A DNA stretch of 8,323 bases, from the NCBI GenBank assembly GCA_023410155.1, contig JAEYQF010000418.1, positions 1-8,323 on the forward strand, written 5' to 3'. The notes under the pieces are model-generated. The model was given only the letters and a program-made list of their open reading frames with translations. It had not been told where the DNA came from and did not search any database. This stretch comes from Verrucomicrobiota bacterium (GTDB lineage Bacteria > Verrucomicrobiota > Verrucomicrobiia > Opitutales > Opitutaceae). Made by a program: the position numbers and the translations under genes. Position 1 is the first letter of the stretch. Each line of letters starts with the position of its first letter. This document shows positions 1 to 6,410 of this stretch, piece after piece.

Positions 1-133
1 GTATCACATCGAGACCGCGCGTGAGATTTCGGACGAGGAGATGAAGAAATACTCGGTCGTCGGCGTGACTGCCGGCGCCTCGACTCCGGAATTTCTGATC
101 AGCGAGGTCTGCGCGAAACTCGAATCGCTCTAA
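1..133 (+). CDS. ispH: IspH C-terminal fragment (4-hydroxy-3-methylbut-2-enyl diphosphate reductase), 5' truncated by window edge
   Basis: Reading from base 2 gives 43 residues ending at TAA (131-133). They contain VGVTAGASTPEFLI, which matches the conserved C-terminal segment of IspH (LytB), where a VTAGAS(T/A)P motif contributes to substrate binding. The preceding YHIETAREI also fits the family (tyrosine, hydrophobic, then acidic residues). IspH is the [4Fe-4S] enzyme that makes IPP and DMAPP from HMBPP in the last step of the cytosolic MEP isoprenoid pathway. The rest of the gene, including most cluster-binding cysteines, lies left of the window. It is the only plus-strand gene here and converges on the aminotransferase gene. 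The assignment rests on a short but diagnostic tail. Confidence 0.85.
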   Translation, partial: YHIETAREISDEEMKKYSVVGVTAGASTPEFLISEVCAKLESL

Positions 134-200
134 GACACCGCGCGTTGCCGGCCCCCGCATCGCCTCCCGAGCGGAAAGACTCGGGACCCGACGCGCACGC

Positions 201-225
201 GGTCGCGCCCGACTCCGGCGCGACC
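201..225. terminator. Perfect 9-bp inverted repeat between convergent genes, possible bidirectional terminator
   Basis: GGTCGCGCC (201-209) and GGCGCGACC (217-225) are exact reverse complements around a 7-nt loop. A second, shorter inverted repeat, TCCCGAG/CTCGGGA, lies at 165-171 and 180-186. Both sit in the 101-bp gap between the ispH stop and the aminotransferase stop, where transcription arrives from both sides. Neither is followed by a T-run on either strand, so a classical intrinsic terminator is not shown. The hairpin could instead protect 3' ends or mark a Rho-dependent stop. Confidence 0.4.
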
Positions 226-234
226 CACGCCACG

Positions 235-1416
235 TCACTCGCGGCAGAGCGCCGCGAGGCGCTTCACACCTTCGCGGATCCGCTCGGGCGTGGAGTTGGA
301 GAAGTTGAGCCGCAGGTGATTCGCGCCGCCCTCCGCGGGGAAAAAGTCCCGCCCCGGCACAAACGCCACCTGGCGCGCGATCGCGCGCTCGAGCAGTTTG
401 AGACCGTCGAGCCCCTGCGGTCCGGTGATCCACAAGAACATGCCACCTTCCGGCTTCGTCCACGAGAAGCCCGGCGGCATCTCCGCCTTCAGCGCCGCAT
501 CCATCACGTGAAAACGCTCGCCGTAGGCGCGGCGGATCTTGTCCAGGTGCAACGATTGCTCGTTCTGCGTGAGAAACGCATGCGCCACCCGCTGATCGAA
601 GCTCGACGTATGCAGGTCGGACGCCTGCTTGAGAATCAGCAAACGCGACAATACCTCCGCGGGCGCCACCACCCACCCGAGGCGCAAACCCGGCGCGATC
701 GTCTTGGAGAACGTGCTCGCGTAGAGCACCAGGCCGCGCTCGTCCCAGTGTTTCACCGGCGGCAGCGCCTCGCCCTCGTATCGAAGTTTTCCATACGGAT
801 CGTCCTCGACAATCAGCAATCCGTGCTCGGCCGCGATCCGCGCGAGTTCACGCCGGCGCTCCCCGGTCAACGTCACGCCGGTCGGGTTCTGGAAATTGGG
901 AATCGTGTAGAGAAACTTCGGCCGATGCTTGGCGATGAGCTCCGGGAGCGCGGATGGAATCAGGCCATGCTCGTCCGTCGGCACCGGCACGAAGCGCGCC
1001 TCCAAGGTCTGAAAAGCCTGGATCGCCGCGAGGTAGGTCGGGTTCTCCGTCAGCACCACATCACCCGGGTTCAGGAAGAGCTTGCCGACGAGATCGAGCA
1101 CCTGCTGCGAACCATTCGTCACGAGCACATCGCCCGCCGCGCAGGAGACGCCGCGTTGCTGCATTTCCATCGCGATCCACTCTCGCAGGGCCGGATAGCC
1201 CTCGCTGGGCCCATACTGCAGCGCCTCGCGGCCGTGCTTCGTCAGCACGAAATCCGCCGCAGCCTTTACCTCGGCCACGGGAAACAACTCCGGTGCCGGC
1301 AGGCCGCCGGCAAACGAGATGATTTCCGGCTGCGCGGTGACTTTCAGGATCTCACGGATCGTGGAAGGGCGCAGTTGCCGCATGCGGCCGGCAAAAAGGT
1401 CGGTGGGGACGGACAT
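235..1416 (-). CDS. PLP-dependent aminotransferase, fold type I (class I/II; LysN / MocR-domain-like)
   Basis: The 393-aa product is a full-length cytosolic fold-type I transaminase. In order it shows FAGGLPAPELFP (35-46), a motif typical of the 2-aminoadipate/LysN and MocR-related group; the cofactor-phosphate region TNGSQQ (100-105); NPTG (177-180), whose Asn contacts PLP; EDDPYGKL (204-211), whose Asp and Tyr contact the pyridine ring; the Schiff-base lysine K238 in STFSKTIAPGLRLGW; and HLRLNFS with R369, the expected substrate-carboxylate arginine. There is no N-terminal GntR-type HTH, so this is an enzyme and not a MocR regulator. The ATG at 1416 gives the usual family length; no Shine-Dalgarno lies at normal distance (a GGAGG is about 20 nt upstream). 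Family members act on 2-aminoadipate, aromatic or branched-chain amino acids, or alanine, so the substrate cannot be named. It is convergent with ispH and follows recN on the same strand after a 163-bp gap. Confidence 0.9.
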   Translation of the reverse strand: MSVPTDLFAGRMRQLRPSTIREILKVTAQPEIISFAGGLPAPELFPVAEVKAAADFVLTKHGREALQYGPSEGYPALREWIAMEMQQRGVSCAAGDVLVTNGSQQVLDLVGKLFLNPGDVVLTENPTYLAAIQAFQTLEARFVPVPTDEHGLIPSALPELIAKHRPKFLYTIPNFQNPTGVTLTGERRRELARIAAEHGLLIVEDDPYGKLRYEGEALPPVKHWDERGLVLYASTFSKTIAPGLRLGWVVAPAEVLSRLLILKQASDLHTSSFDQRVAHAFLTQNEQSLHLDKIRRAYGERFHVMDAALKAEMPPGFSWTKPEGGMFLWITGPQGLDGLKLLERAIARQVAFVPGRDFFPAEGGANHLRLNFSNSTPERIREGVKRLAALCRE

Positions 1417-1510
1417 AGCGAAAAGCCAATCACGGCCTCCGCACGCCGCTCAACTCTTATTCCGCTGCACCGTCCGCTTCGCTGGGCGGCTGTCAGTCGT
1501 CTCACACTTT

Positions 1511-1568
1511 GGCACGACTCGGTCCGCACACGGGCACGACTCGGTCCGCACCTTGGCACGAGTCGCAC
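1511..1568. repeat. Short tandem repeat, 22-bp period, about 2.5 units, in the recN-aminotransferase gap
   Basis: GGCACGACTCGGTCCGCAC occurs exactly at 1511-1529 and again at 1533-1551, each followed by a 3-nt spacer (ACG, then CTT). A third, degenerate copy starts at 1555 (GGCACGAGTCGCAC). The single C-to-G change in the third copy makes CGAGTCG (1559-1565) complementary to CGACTCG (1537-1543), so a 7-bp stem with a 15-nt loop can form just after the recN stop. The rest of the gap (1417-1510) holds an imperfect hairpin around 1470-1489 and no ORF or promoter that I can support. Repeats of this kind are often dispersed intergenic elements, but only this one locus is visible. Confidence 0.75.
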
Positions 1569-1579
1569 GGGAGCGAGCG

Positions 1580-3250
1580 TCAGGCCGGGCGTTTGCCGAG
1601 GAGTTCTTCGGCGTGCGCGAGTGCGCTCTTCGCCGTGCGGTCGCCGAGCATGCGGGCCAGTTCGCTGACGCGGGCTTTGCGACTGGTTTGAATGGGCTCG
1701 ATCGTGACCACGGCGCGATCCTTCGACTGGTCCTTCGCGACGACGAGATGGGACTCAGCTTGCGCGGCCACTTGCGGCAGGTGCGTGACGCAGAGAACCT
1801 GGTGATTCTTCGCGATCGTCGCCATCTTCTCCCCCACGATCCGCCCGATCTCGCCGCCGACATTGGCGTCGACCTCGTCGAAGACGAGCAACGGGACGTC
1901 ATCGAGATCGGCGAGCACGGTTTTCAGTGCGAGCATCACGCGGGCCAGTTCGCCGCTGGAAGCGACGCGGTTGAGCGGCAGCGGAGCCTCGCCGACGTTG
2001 GGTGAAAACAGAAACTCCGCGCCGCAGTCGCCTGAGGGCCCGAGGGTCTCGAGCGGCACGAGGCGCACCTTGAAATCGGCCTTCTTGAATCCGATTTCTG
2101 CGATGCTTTTCGCGGCGATCCTCGCGAGTTCACGCGCGGCTTTCTCGCGCAGGGCACGGAGAACCTGGGCCGACTTCCGCGCCGCACGTTCGGCGTCGGC
2201 AATCTGTTTCTCGAGCCGGGCGAGCGTGCCTTCGATGTCGCCCTGCACGTCGATCCGGCGGCGCATCTCGTCGCGCGCGGTGAGCACGGCGGCGAGATCG
2301 CCACCGTGTTTACGTTTGAACTCGAGCCAGGTGTTCATCTGGGCGGCAAGTTGCTCGGCCTGCTCGGGGTCGAACTGGAGTTGCTGGCCCAGATCGGAGA
2401 ACTCGGTGCCGAGGTCGTTGATCTCGACGGCTACGGAGGCGAGCCGGTCAGCAAGCGGTTTGCTCGCAGGGTCGATGTTTTCGAGATGCCGCGCTTCACG
2501 CAGGAGCGAGGCGAGCGTGGCTTGGACGCCCTCCTCACCGACGAGGCCACCCGAGAGTGCGGCCGTAAGTTCGATGAGTTCCTGCGCCTGGTTCATGCGC
2601 GCGAAATCGCGCTCGAGCGCCCCGATCGCCTCATCGGTGAGCGTGAGCGAGTCGAGTCGGGCGAGCTGGCCCTGTAGGAAATCGATCTGCTCGGGCGAGA
2701 GTTTGGTCTCGTGGGCGAGCCGGGCGCGTTCAGCGAGGGCGTCTCTCCAGCGCGCGTAGTCACCGCGATACGTGGCGAGGGCGGCTTCGGCGCGTCCGTA
2801 GAGATCGAGCAGCTCGAGTTGGCAGCTCTCCTTGAGCAAGCGGCGCGGCTCGCTCGGGCCGTGGAAATCCACCCAGTGTTCCCCGAGTCGCTGCAATGCG
2901 GCGAGGGTGGCTAGGCTGCCGTTGATGGTGATCTTAGGTGCTTTGTCGCGGGGCACGGAGCGCCGCAGGATCAGCAAACCGTCTTCGCACGGCGGAAGTT
3001 CGAGCTCCGCGAGCACGGCGTCGATCGCACGCGAATCCTCGAAGAACAGCGCCGCCTCGACATCGCAGGCCGGCGCGCCTTGGCGGATGATGGTCTTGTC
3101 GGCGCGTTCTCCCGCGAGCAGGCTGAGCGCTCCGAGCAGGATGCTCTTGCCCGCACCCGTCTCGCCGGTGACAGCGGTGAAGCCGGCCTCGAAATCGAGA
3201 GCGACCTCCTCGAGCAGCGCCAAGTTGCGGATCCGGAGCGATTGCAGCAT
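1580..3250 (-). CDS. recN: DNA repair protein RecN (SMC-like ATPase)
   Basis: RecN is a cytosolic SMC-family ATPase that acts early in recombinational repair of double-strand breaks. Numbering from the ATG at 3250 (556 aa), the N-terminal half-ATPase begins LRIRNLALLEEV and has Walker A GETGAGKS (29-36). A long charged, coiled-coil-rich middle follows (about 145-385). The C-terminal half has the ABC signature ASSGELARV (430-438), Walker B LLVFDEVD (454-461) and an H-loop in CVTHLPQVAAQ (H490). Length matches the family (about 550 aa). A GTG at 3265 would add five residues (MPISH); the ATG is preferred because it places the conserved start directly before LRIRN. Neither has a Shine-Dalgarno. 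Two motifs are unusual: HGPSEPRRLL stands where RecN normally has HGQHxHQxLL, and the signature reads SSGEL instead of SGGEL. Overall order and spacing still make RecN secure. No LexA-type operator was recognised upstream. Confidence 0.96.
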   Translation of the reverse strand: MLQSLRIRNLALLEEVALDFEAGFTAVTGETGAGKSILLGALSLLAGERADKTIIRQGAPACDVEAALFFEDSRAIDAVLAELELPPCEDGLLILRRSVPRDKAPKITINGSLATLAALQRLGEHWVDFHGPSEPRRLLKESCQLELLDLYGRAEAALATYRGDYARWRDALAERARLAHETKLSPEQIDFLQGQLARLDSLTLTDEAIGALERDFARMNQAQELIELTAALSGGLVGEEGVQATLASLLREARHLENIDPASKPLADRLASVAVEINDLGTEFSDLGQQLQFDPEQAEQLAAQMNTWLEFKRKHGGDLAAVLTARDEMRRRIDVQGDIEGTLARLEKQIADAERAARKSAQVLRALREKAARELARIAAKSIAEIGFKKADFKVRLVPLETLGPSGDCGAEFLFSPNVGEAPLPLNRVASSGELARVMLALKTVLADLDDVPLLVFDEVDANVGGEIGRIVGEKMATIAKNHQVLCVTHLPQVAAQAESHLVVAKDQSKDRAVVTIEPIQTSRKARVSELARMLGDRTAKSALAHAEELLGKRPA

Positions 3251-3334
3251 GTGCGATATGGGCACGAAAACGGGGAGCGTTTCAAGCGGCAGATTGCCGC
3301 ATCGCTACGCCATCGGCGGCGCGCGGCGGAGTGC

Positions 3335-5203
3335 TCAGGCAAAAGGCGGACGCGTGCCCAATCCGTGATTCTGGGTGACGAGTCGCTCGAGCACGACGAC
3401 CAGCTCGAGGGGCTCTACCGGTTTGGCGAGGTGCATCTGGAACCCCGCCATCAGGGCGCGCATGCGATCCTCGGTTCGCGCGAAAGCGGTGAGCGCGACG
3501 GCGGGAGTCAGCCCGCCCGCGTCCGGGGCGAGCGCGCGGATCTTTGCGATCAGGCTGAATCCGTCTTCGCCAGGCATGCCCAGGTCACTCACGAGCACGC
3601 TTGGGCGGTGATTCTGCACGGCAACCAGCGCATGCTCGGCCGTGCCCGCGGTGAGAACCTTCGCTCCATGGCGCGTGAGAATACGCGCCACGACCTCGCG
3701 CGAATCGACCTCGTCGTCCACCACGAGGACCGTCATGCCGTCGAGACGCACGCTCGGCGATTGGGAGATCTCGGTTTCCGCGACGGGGTGCTCGCGGAGT
3801 TCATTTTGCCGGACGGGCCGGCACGGGAGGCAAACCAGGAACGTGGCGCCGCTGCCCTCCCCTGCACTCTCAGCTCGGATCGATCCACCGTGGAGTTCCA
3901 CCAGGTGGCGCGCGATCGCTAGACCGAGACCGAGGCCGCCGTGCTGGCGCGTGGTGGAGGAGTCGCCCTGACGAAAACGTTCAAACACATGCGGCAGCAG
4001 GTCGGGTGCGATGCCGCAGCCGTTGTCGCAAACACTCAGCTCGAGGTGCGAATTTACTCGTTCCAGCTGCACGCGCACACGACCGCCCCGAGGCGTAAAG
4101 CGGATGGCGTTGCTCAGGAGGTTCCAGATCACCTGCTGGAGGCGAGCCGGGTCACCGGAGACAGGCGGGCTCTTGGGATCGAGGATGCGCTGAAGCTCCA
4201 CGCCTTTGGCGGCGGCTGAGGGCGCGACGGTCTCCATGGCCACGCCGATCACTCGCTGCAGGTCGACCTCCTGGACATCCAGTCGCAGCTTTCCGGATAC
4301 GATGCGGCTCATATCCAGCAGGTCCTCGACGAGCTGGGTTTGCACGCGTGTGTTGCGATCGATGACGCGCAGCCCCTCCTGGAGATCCTCGGAACTGCCG
4401 CCCTGGCGCAGCAGGTTGACCCATCCGCTGATCGCGCCCAACGGGGTCCGGAGTTCGTGCGAGAGCGTGGCAAGAAACTCGTCCTTCGTGCGGCTGGCGC
4501 GCTCGGCGTCGGCACGCGCTTGCTGCTCACGAACCAGCAAGTCTTGGCGGGCCTGTTCGGCCGCGGAACGCGCTGCGATTTCGGCCTGCAGTTGGGCGTT
4601 GGCCGCCTGCAGCTCGGCCGTCCGCTCAGCGACACGCCGCTCGAGTTGAGAGTGGACTTCCCGCAATGACTCCTCGGCGGCGCTGCGGGTCGCCACTTCG
4701 CGACGGAGGTCTTCGTTGACCCGCGTCAGCGCGTCGGGGCTGGGGATGGAAAGCGCCTTGGGAATCAGCGGCCAGAGCATCACCGCCGTGCCTACTGAGA
4801 CGAGGGCCGTGCCGAACTTCACCAGGGCATCGAGTCGGTAGGGAGCATACCAGAGCGCGACGATGTTCATCACGTGAGTGGTGCCGCAGGCCAGGATGAA
4901 CAAAGCGAAGCACACGTAGATCCAGCTAAACGACAGATCGCGGCGCCGATGCACAAAGTAGATCAAGGCGAGCGGGATGCTGTAATACGCGGCCGCGATC
5001 GCTGCGTCCGAGACCAGATGTAGCCCGATGACCGAGGGTTCGTAATACATGCAAAACTCCCGCGGCTCATAGGCCTTGAAGAGATTGCCGAAGAAACCTG
5101 CGACGCCGCCCTGCGAACCGATGAAGAACAGGGCCGCGCTCGTGGCGACCGCTAGCAAGGTGACAACGCTCCAAATCCAGCGCCTCTCGATAAGCTCGGT
5201 CAT
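3335..5203 (-). CDS. Hybrid sensor histidine kinase with ethylene-receptor-like (ETR1-type) membrane domain
   Basis: The 622-aa product (numbered from the ATG at 5203) is predicted to sense a ligand in the inner membrane and autophosphorylate. A first hydrophobic helix (about 9-29) precedes three helices (about 58-84, 93-117, 125-147) matching the plant ethylene-binding domain. Aligned without gaps to ETR1, D66, Y73, I76, P77, I103, C106 and H110 fall on D25, Y32, I35, P36, I62, C65 and H69; C65 and H69 of ETR1 bind the Cu(I) that holds ethylene. A coiled-coil linker (about 160-240) replaces the plant GAF domain. HisKA follows with H249 in TLSHELRTP, then HATPase_c with NLLSN (361-365), DNGCGI (393-398) and the GGLGLGL box (422-428). 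A C-terminal receiver has acidic D495/D496, phospho-acceptor D540, T572 and K594. An upstream in-frame ATG at 5308 would add 35 Arg-rich residues and start 9 nt from a hairpin, so it is less likely. No partner regulator lies nearby. The fold call is strong; ethylene as ligand is inference. Confidence 0.93.
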   Translation of the reverse strand: MTELIERRWIWSVVTLLAVATSAALFFIGSQGGVAGFFGNLFKAYEPREFCMYYEPSVIGLHLVSDAAIAAAYYSIPLALIYFVHRRRDLSFSWIYVCFALFILACGTTHVMNIVALWYAPYRLDALVKFGTALVSVGTAVMLWPLIPKALSIPSPDALTRVNEDLRREVATRSAAEESLREVHSQLERRVAERTAELQAANAQLQAEIAARSAAEQARQDLLVREQQARADAERASRTKDEFLATLSHELRTPLGAISGWVNLLRQGGSSEDLQEGLRVIDRNTRVQTQLVEDLLDMSRIVSGKLRLDVQEVDLQRVIGVAMETVAPSAAAKGVELQRILDPKSPPVSGDPARLQQVIWNLLSNAIRFTPRGGRVRVQLERVNSHLELSVCDNGCGIAPDLLPHVFERFRQGDSSTTRQHGGLGLGLAIARHLVELHGGSIRAESAGEGSGATFLVCLPCRPVRQNELREHPVAETEISQSPSVRLDGMTVLVVDDEVDSREVVARILTRHGAKVLTAGTAEHALVAVQNHRPSVLVSDLGMPGEDGFSLIAKIRALAPDAGGLTPAVALTAFARTEDRMRALMAGFQMHLAKPVEPLELVVVLERLVTQNHGLGTRPPFA

Positions 5204-5317
5204 AGTGCGACGGGTGATCGAGGCGCGCCTCAGCAGTCGCTTGCGCGCCCGAAACTGCGGGTAGATGGAGGTGTGGACGAGAACGCGGGCGACTGCCCCG
5301 GTCCTCATTAAACACGA

Positions 5318-5347
5318 AAGCCGTCACTCACAGCGGAGTAACGGCTT
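5318..5347 (-). terminator. 12-bp hairpin downstream of tRNA-Val, probable terminator
   Basis: On the minus strand, AAGCCGTTACTC (5347-5336) pairs with GAGTGACGGCTT (5329-5318) through 12 bp, one of them a U-G wobble, around a 6-nt loop. It begins 4 nt after the encoded CCA of tRNA-Val. The wobble pair would be a C-A mismatch in a plus-strand transcript, so the hairpin favours minus-strand RNA. The downstream tract (T, C, then GTGTTT) is only moderately T-rich, so termination may be partial, and read-through into the kinase gene is possible. Confidence 0.65.
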
Positions 5348-5351
5348 CAAA

Positions 5352-5428
5352 TGGTGGACCTTACTGGACTCGAACCAGTGACCTTTTCCATGTCAAGGAA
5401 ACGCTCTAACCAACTGAGCTAAAGGTCC
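5352..5428 (-). tRNA. tRNA-Val, anticodon GAC, CCA encoded
   Basis: The minus strand folds as a complete cloverleaf: a 7-bp acceptor stem GGACCTT/AAGGTCC, D-arm GCTC...GAGC, anticodon arm TTTCC-TTGACAT-GGAAA with GAC as anticodon, a 5-nt variable loop AGGTC, and T-arm ACTGG-TTCGAGT-CCAGT. The discriminator A is followed directly by genomically encoded CCA (5354-5352). GAC reads the valine codons GUC and GUU. The gene starts 37 nt downstream of the ribF stop on the same strand, so it may be part of the rbfA-nrnA-truB-ribF transcript and released by RNase P; no separate promoter was identified in the short gap. A hairpin follows it. Confidence 0.97.
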
Positions 5429-5465
5429 GAAAACTGAGGTTGGCGAGTAACGCGAGGCCCTCGGC

Positions 5466-6410
5466 TCAGCGCAAGGAAAAATCTGCGCGGGCCGCGTCTC
5501 GATCCTGCCCAATCTGCGCCGTGAGTTCAGCGACACTGTTGAACCTTTTCTCCGGCCGCAGGAAGCGCAGCCACTCAACGACGATCTCGTCGCCAGTCTC
5601 GAAAGGGCATTCGGCGAGCACATGCGTCTCGAGTCGGGGCGCGGTGGCGGTCTCCACCGTCGGCCGCAATCCGTAGTTGGCGACACCGGGGAGCCCCGCC
5701 GGAGCCTTGGGCCCGGAGACGCGCACCACATACACACCCTGCCGCGGCGGCATCTCGGGAGCCCAACTGAGGTTGAGCGTGGGAAACCCGAGGGTGCGGC
5801 CCAGACGCTTCCCCTCCTCCACGCGGCCGAGCGCAAAATAGCTGTAGCCGAGCAAGGCGTTCGCGCTCGCGATGTCGCCGTCTTCAAGCAACCGCCGGAT
5901 GCGCGTGCTGCTGATCGGCTCGCCGTCGAGATTGACGCGCGGCGCGCTGAAAACATGAACCGCATGCTTACGCCCCTCGCCCACGAGGAAGACGACATCG
6001 CCATCGCGGCCGCGACCGAAGCGCCAGTTATCCCCCACATACACGCCAGCGAGGCGCGGCGCATGGTGTTTCAACCACGGCAAAAACTCCGACGCTGCCA
6101 TGCGCGCGAACTCTGGCGTAAACGCCTGCACCACGATCGTCTCGACTCCCAGGCGTCTCAGCACATGGGCCCGCGCAGGGGGGGGCAGCAACAGCCGCGT
6201 GCGCTGGTCCGGCCGGAGCACCGCGCTGGGATGAGGCGAAAACGTGAGCACGGCCGCGACTCCTCCGGAGCGCCGGGCAGACTGCACCGCGGCTTCAATC
6301 ACGGCCTGGTGGCCGAGGTGCACGCCGTCGAAGATCCCGATCGCCAGATGCAGCGGTCGGTCCGGCCAGGTCGCCTGCTCCATCCCGCTGAACTCTGCCA
6401 CTCGGTTCAC
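5466..6410 (-). CDS. ribF: Bifunctional riboflavin kinase / FMN adenylyltransferase (FAD synthetase)
   Basis: RibF phosphorylates riboflavin to FMN and then adenylylates FMN to FAD in the cytosol. The 314-aa length and two-domain order are typical of bacteria. The N-terminal nucleotidyltransferase domain has GIFDGVHLGH (25-34; the usual second residue is Asn), TFSPHP (56-61), VGDNWRFGRGRDGD (125-138) and ISSTRIRRLL (166-175). The C-terminal riboflavin kinase domain has GRTLGFPTLNL (204-214), NYGLRPTVE (245-253) and the expected catalytic glutamate in RLETHVL (E261). The GTG at 6410 overlaps the truB stop as GTGA, implying translational coupling. An ATG at 6383 is an alternative that loses only nine non-conserved residues. 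An uninterrupted G8 run on the plus strand (6178-6185) encodes part of a PPP stretch, and the frame is intact across it. Confidence 0.96.
   Translation of the reverse strand: MNRVAEFSGMEQATWPDRPLHLAIGIFDGVHLGHQAVIEAAVQSARRSGGVAAVLTFSPHPSAVLRPDQRTRLLLPPPARAHVLRRLGVETIVVQAFTPEFARMAASEFLPWLKHHAPRLAGVYVGDNWRFGRGRDGDVVFLVGEGRKHAVHVFSAPRVNLDGEPISSTRIRRLLEDGDIASANALLGYSYFALGRVEEGKRLGRTLGFPTLNLSWAPEMPPRQGVYVVRVSGPKAPAGLPGVANYGLRPTVETATAPRLETHVLAECPFETGDEIVVEWLRFLRPEKRFNSVAELTAQIGQDRDAARADFSLR

Noticed and set aside
235..1416. Aminotransferase as a MocR/PdxR-type regulator
   Set aside because: The protein begins directly with the aminotransferase domain and has no N-terminal winged-helix DNA-binding domain.
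1470..1489. Imperfect hairpin upstream of the aminotransferase gene
   Set aside because: It needs a wobble and a bulge and pairs better in a plus-strand transcript, where there is no gene to serve. No riboswitch or attenuator pattern was recognised.
145..1668. A 507-codon open frame on the plus strand over the aminotransferase gene
   Set aside because: It is antisense to a clear PLP enzyme, is very rich in Arg and His with no recognisable domain, and is the usual by-product of high-GC codon use. The same holds for other long plus-strand frames at 1319-2005, 1863-2759, 3080-3922, 5622-6434 and 6431-7267.
3286..3300. Small inverted repeat GCGGCA-GAT-TGCCGC between the kinase stop and recN
   Set aside because: The stem is only 6 bp with a 3-nt loop and lacks a T-run, so a terminator between these genes cannot be claimed. 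It may be chance in GC-rich sequence.
5453..5463. Short palindrome CGAGG-C-CCTCG between ribF and tRNA-Val
   Set aside because: Its centre is one base, so only about 4 bp could pair in RNA. There is no T-tract, and no evidence for a terminator or promoter separating ribF from the tRNA.
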